This document shows positions 49,101-52,100 of a DNA stretch of 64,000 nucleotides, one piece after another. Every line of letters begins with the position of its first letter. Within the stretch, counting starts at the first letter, position 1. The position numbers were made by a program, and so were the translations under genes. The notes below the pieces were generated by a model. That model ran no database searches and was not told the DNA's origin. It saw only the letters and a program-made list of their open reading frames with translations. This DNA is from Thaumatotibia leucotreta. Lineage: Eukaryota; Arthropoda; Insecta; Lepidoptera; Tortricidae. The stretch covers positions 49,108-113,107 of the forward strand of contig JALPQI010002170.1 of assembly GCA_025490895.1 (NCBI GenBank), written 5' to 3'.

Positions 49101-52100
49101 ACTAGTAGCTCTAGCCATTCTCTGTTCAATGAGTTACTCCATTATTCATATACGTCTAATAACTTAGCGAACCGCTGAGTATTTTTGACGTTTTCTTAAT
49201 AAAGGACAAACGATGCCTATCGGCTTGGCTGTTGTCTTTTATATAATAAGAATAGTAGTTTATAGTATTATGTTAAATACAAACATAATTATTAATTTTC
49301 TATTTGATTATTATTGAATATTAAAATCAAGCCGCTTCGAGACCTCTTACGTCTCTAAATCTAATTTTTTTTCTCTTTATTCTGACAAATAGAGACCTTT
49401 ACATCTCAAGTAGTATAGTATACAGTGTGTTAACATGATGCAGGCTTTTATTTGAACCGAGGATTAAGATGCAGATTCTTAGCCAAACCATGTGCATTAT
49501 TTGTTTAAAAATCCTAATTTTAAAAGTAATTAACTTTCTAAGAAAAGTTAATTGAGAAGCAATGTACTTCAAAATAAATCGTTAATTGGCACTTGACAAT
49601 GACAGATCGCAGCCACTCGCAACGTTTGACAACTAAGCAGTACACGCGTTACATTGATCGTTCGAACGAAATAAAAATAATTATACAATTAATTTAAATA
49701 TTTGTCAACTCTTAATACTTGAAAACGATTGCCAGTAATGCGTATTATTACCCATTTTCGTAAAAGCCTGGGTCATGGTAACACACTGTAGATATAGATG
49801 CAATATTGCGAAATTATAAAAATGTATTTTTGCTTTTTTTATGTAATAACTTCTTTAATGCACGTTTCTTTAATAAGATGTATTATTATACTGTTTCAAA
49901 AAAAATTGTATATCTGCTCTTTTCCTGATTAATCAGTTACATTTTCGACCTTGTTAACAAGTTACGTATCGAAATTGCCTCCAAATTATACTTACTCAGG
50001 ACTGACGTCTGCATTATAGTCCATTTCAACAGTATCTTCAGCCTGTGTCAAGACTAGTTTCAAGCCCTGCGACAGAAAAATAAAGGTAAATTGGCAAATT
50101 ACTATTTTGCAATTCAGCGTGACACTACACTGGCAAGATCGCCATGTAGAGTGTGGCGTCAGATGAGACAACTGCTAACTTAACCTAACCTACGGAATAT
50201 ATGTATAGTTAAGAGGATTTGAAGGTGTTAAAGTATAGCGTACACCACGGTGATATCGACTGATCCACGATTTAGTGGGCCTCCATGAGATATTGTAGTT
50301 CAATAAAAAAAAAAACAACTCTATAGTATTTCTCTCTGTCTGTGTTAACCCTTTTCCAGTCCCGAATATTTTCCAAATTCTTATGTTCTGGTGATTTATT
50401 TAAAAACGAGTCACTTATTCCTATAGTCCCATCTTACTGAACCTTAAGTTCAGATAAACTTGAAATTCTATTGTGGTTGTGTGTGGTGCTATGTGGTTTA
50501 TGTAGTGTCTATAAAAGGGCCTGGAAAAGGGTTAATAACTCAAAATGCGATGAGACATGTTTTTGATGGTTTTACCAATAATCTGAGCTTTTTAGGTTTC
50601 ACTAGAGTAGATAGAAGATAGTATTACAGTCGCCGGGAATACCATTTTGAGCTATGGCCGCATCAATATGCGACACGCTCTTATGTCAGTGCTCAGATGT
50701 CAAAATAACTTTCAGATATTTGTATTTTTGCGCCCAAACACTTTCATAGCACAATATAGTATTGCAGGTGACTACATCATGAAGCAGCACCGCCCGCCCA
50801 TCAGTATAAACTAAACATGTGCCGTTCCCAGTAACTTTTCTAAACCTGTATCTCTAGCCCCCCCGCGCCTCCCGCCGATAGGAACTCGCAGAGACATTGC
50901 ACCGGTGACACACTGTCATCTCTAGTACAGACACGCACCCTGGAGGCCTGCGCGCGAGTGGACGCGTGCGACAAAGATAGTTAGCTGCCTTTCGTTTACG
51001 ATTGACGATTAAACGCTAGTGATTGGCAACTTGTCTAAGCACCCTGCTAACTTAACCTAACCTACGGAATATATAGTTAAGAGGATTTGAAGGTGTTAAA
51101 GTATAGCGTACACCACGGTGATATCGACTGATTCACGATATAGTGGGCCTCTATGAGATATTGTATTTGCCTTGCCCGCCTCTCGAGACATTGCACCGGT
51201 GACACACTGTCATCTCTAGTACAGACACGCACCCTGGAGGCCTGCGCGCGAGTGGACGCGTGCGACAAAGATAGTTAGCTGCCTTTCGTTTACGATTGAC
51301 GATTAAACGCTAGTGATTGGCAACTTGTCTAAGCACCCTGCTAACTTAACCTAACCTACGGAATATATAGTTAAGAGGATTTGAAGGTGTTAAAGTATAG
51401 CGTACACCACGGTGATATCGACTGATTCACGATATAGTGGGCCTCTATGAGATATTGTATTTGCCTTGCCCGCCTCTCGAGACATTGCACCGGTGACACA
51501 CTGTCATCTCTAGTACAGACACGCACCCTGGAGGCCTGCGCGCGAGTGGACGCGTGCGACAAAGATAGTTAGCTGCCTTTCGTTTACGATTGACGATTAA
51601 ACGCTAGTGATTGGCAACTTGTCTAAGCACCCTGCTAACTTAACCTAACCTACGGAATATATAGTTAAGAGGATTTGAAGGTGTTAAAGTATAGCGTACA
51701 CCACGGTGATATCGACTGATTCACGATATAGTGGGCCTCTATGAGATATTGTATTTGCCTTGCCCGCCTCTCGAGACATTGCACCGGTGACACACTGTCA
51801 TCTCTAGTACAGACACGCACCCTGGAGGCCTGCGCGCGAGTGGACGCGTGCGACAAAGATAGTTAGCTGCCTTTCGTTTACGATTGACGATTAAACGCTA
51901 GTGATTGGCAACTTGTCTAAGCACCCTGCTAACTTAACCTAACCTACGGAATATATAGTTAAGAGGATTTGAAGGTGTTAAAGTATAGCGTACACCACGG
52001 TGATATCGACTGATTCACGATATAGTGGGCCTCTATGAGATATTGTATTTGCCTTGCCCGCCTCTCGAGACATTGCACCGGTGACACACTGTCATCTCTA

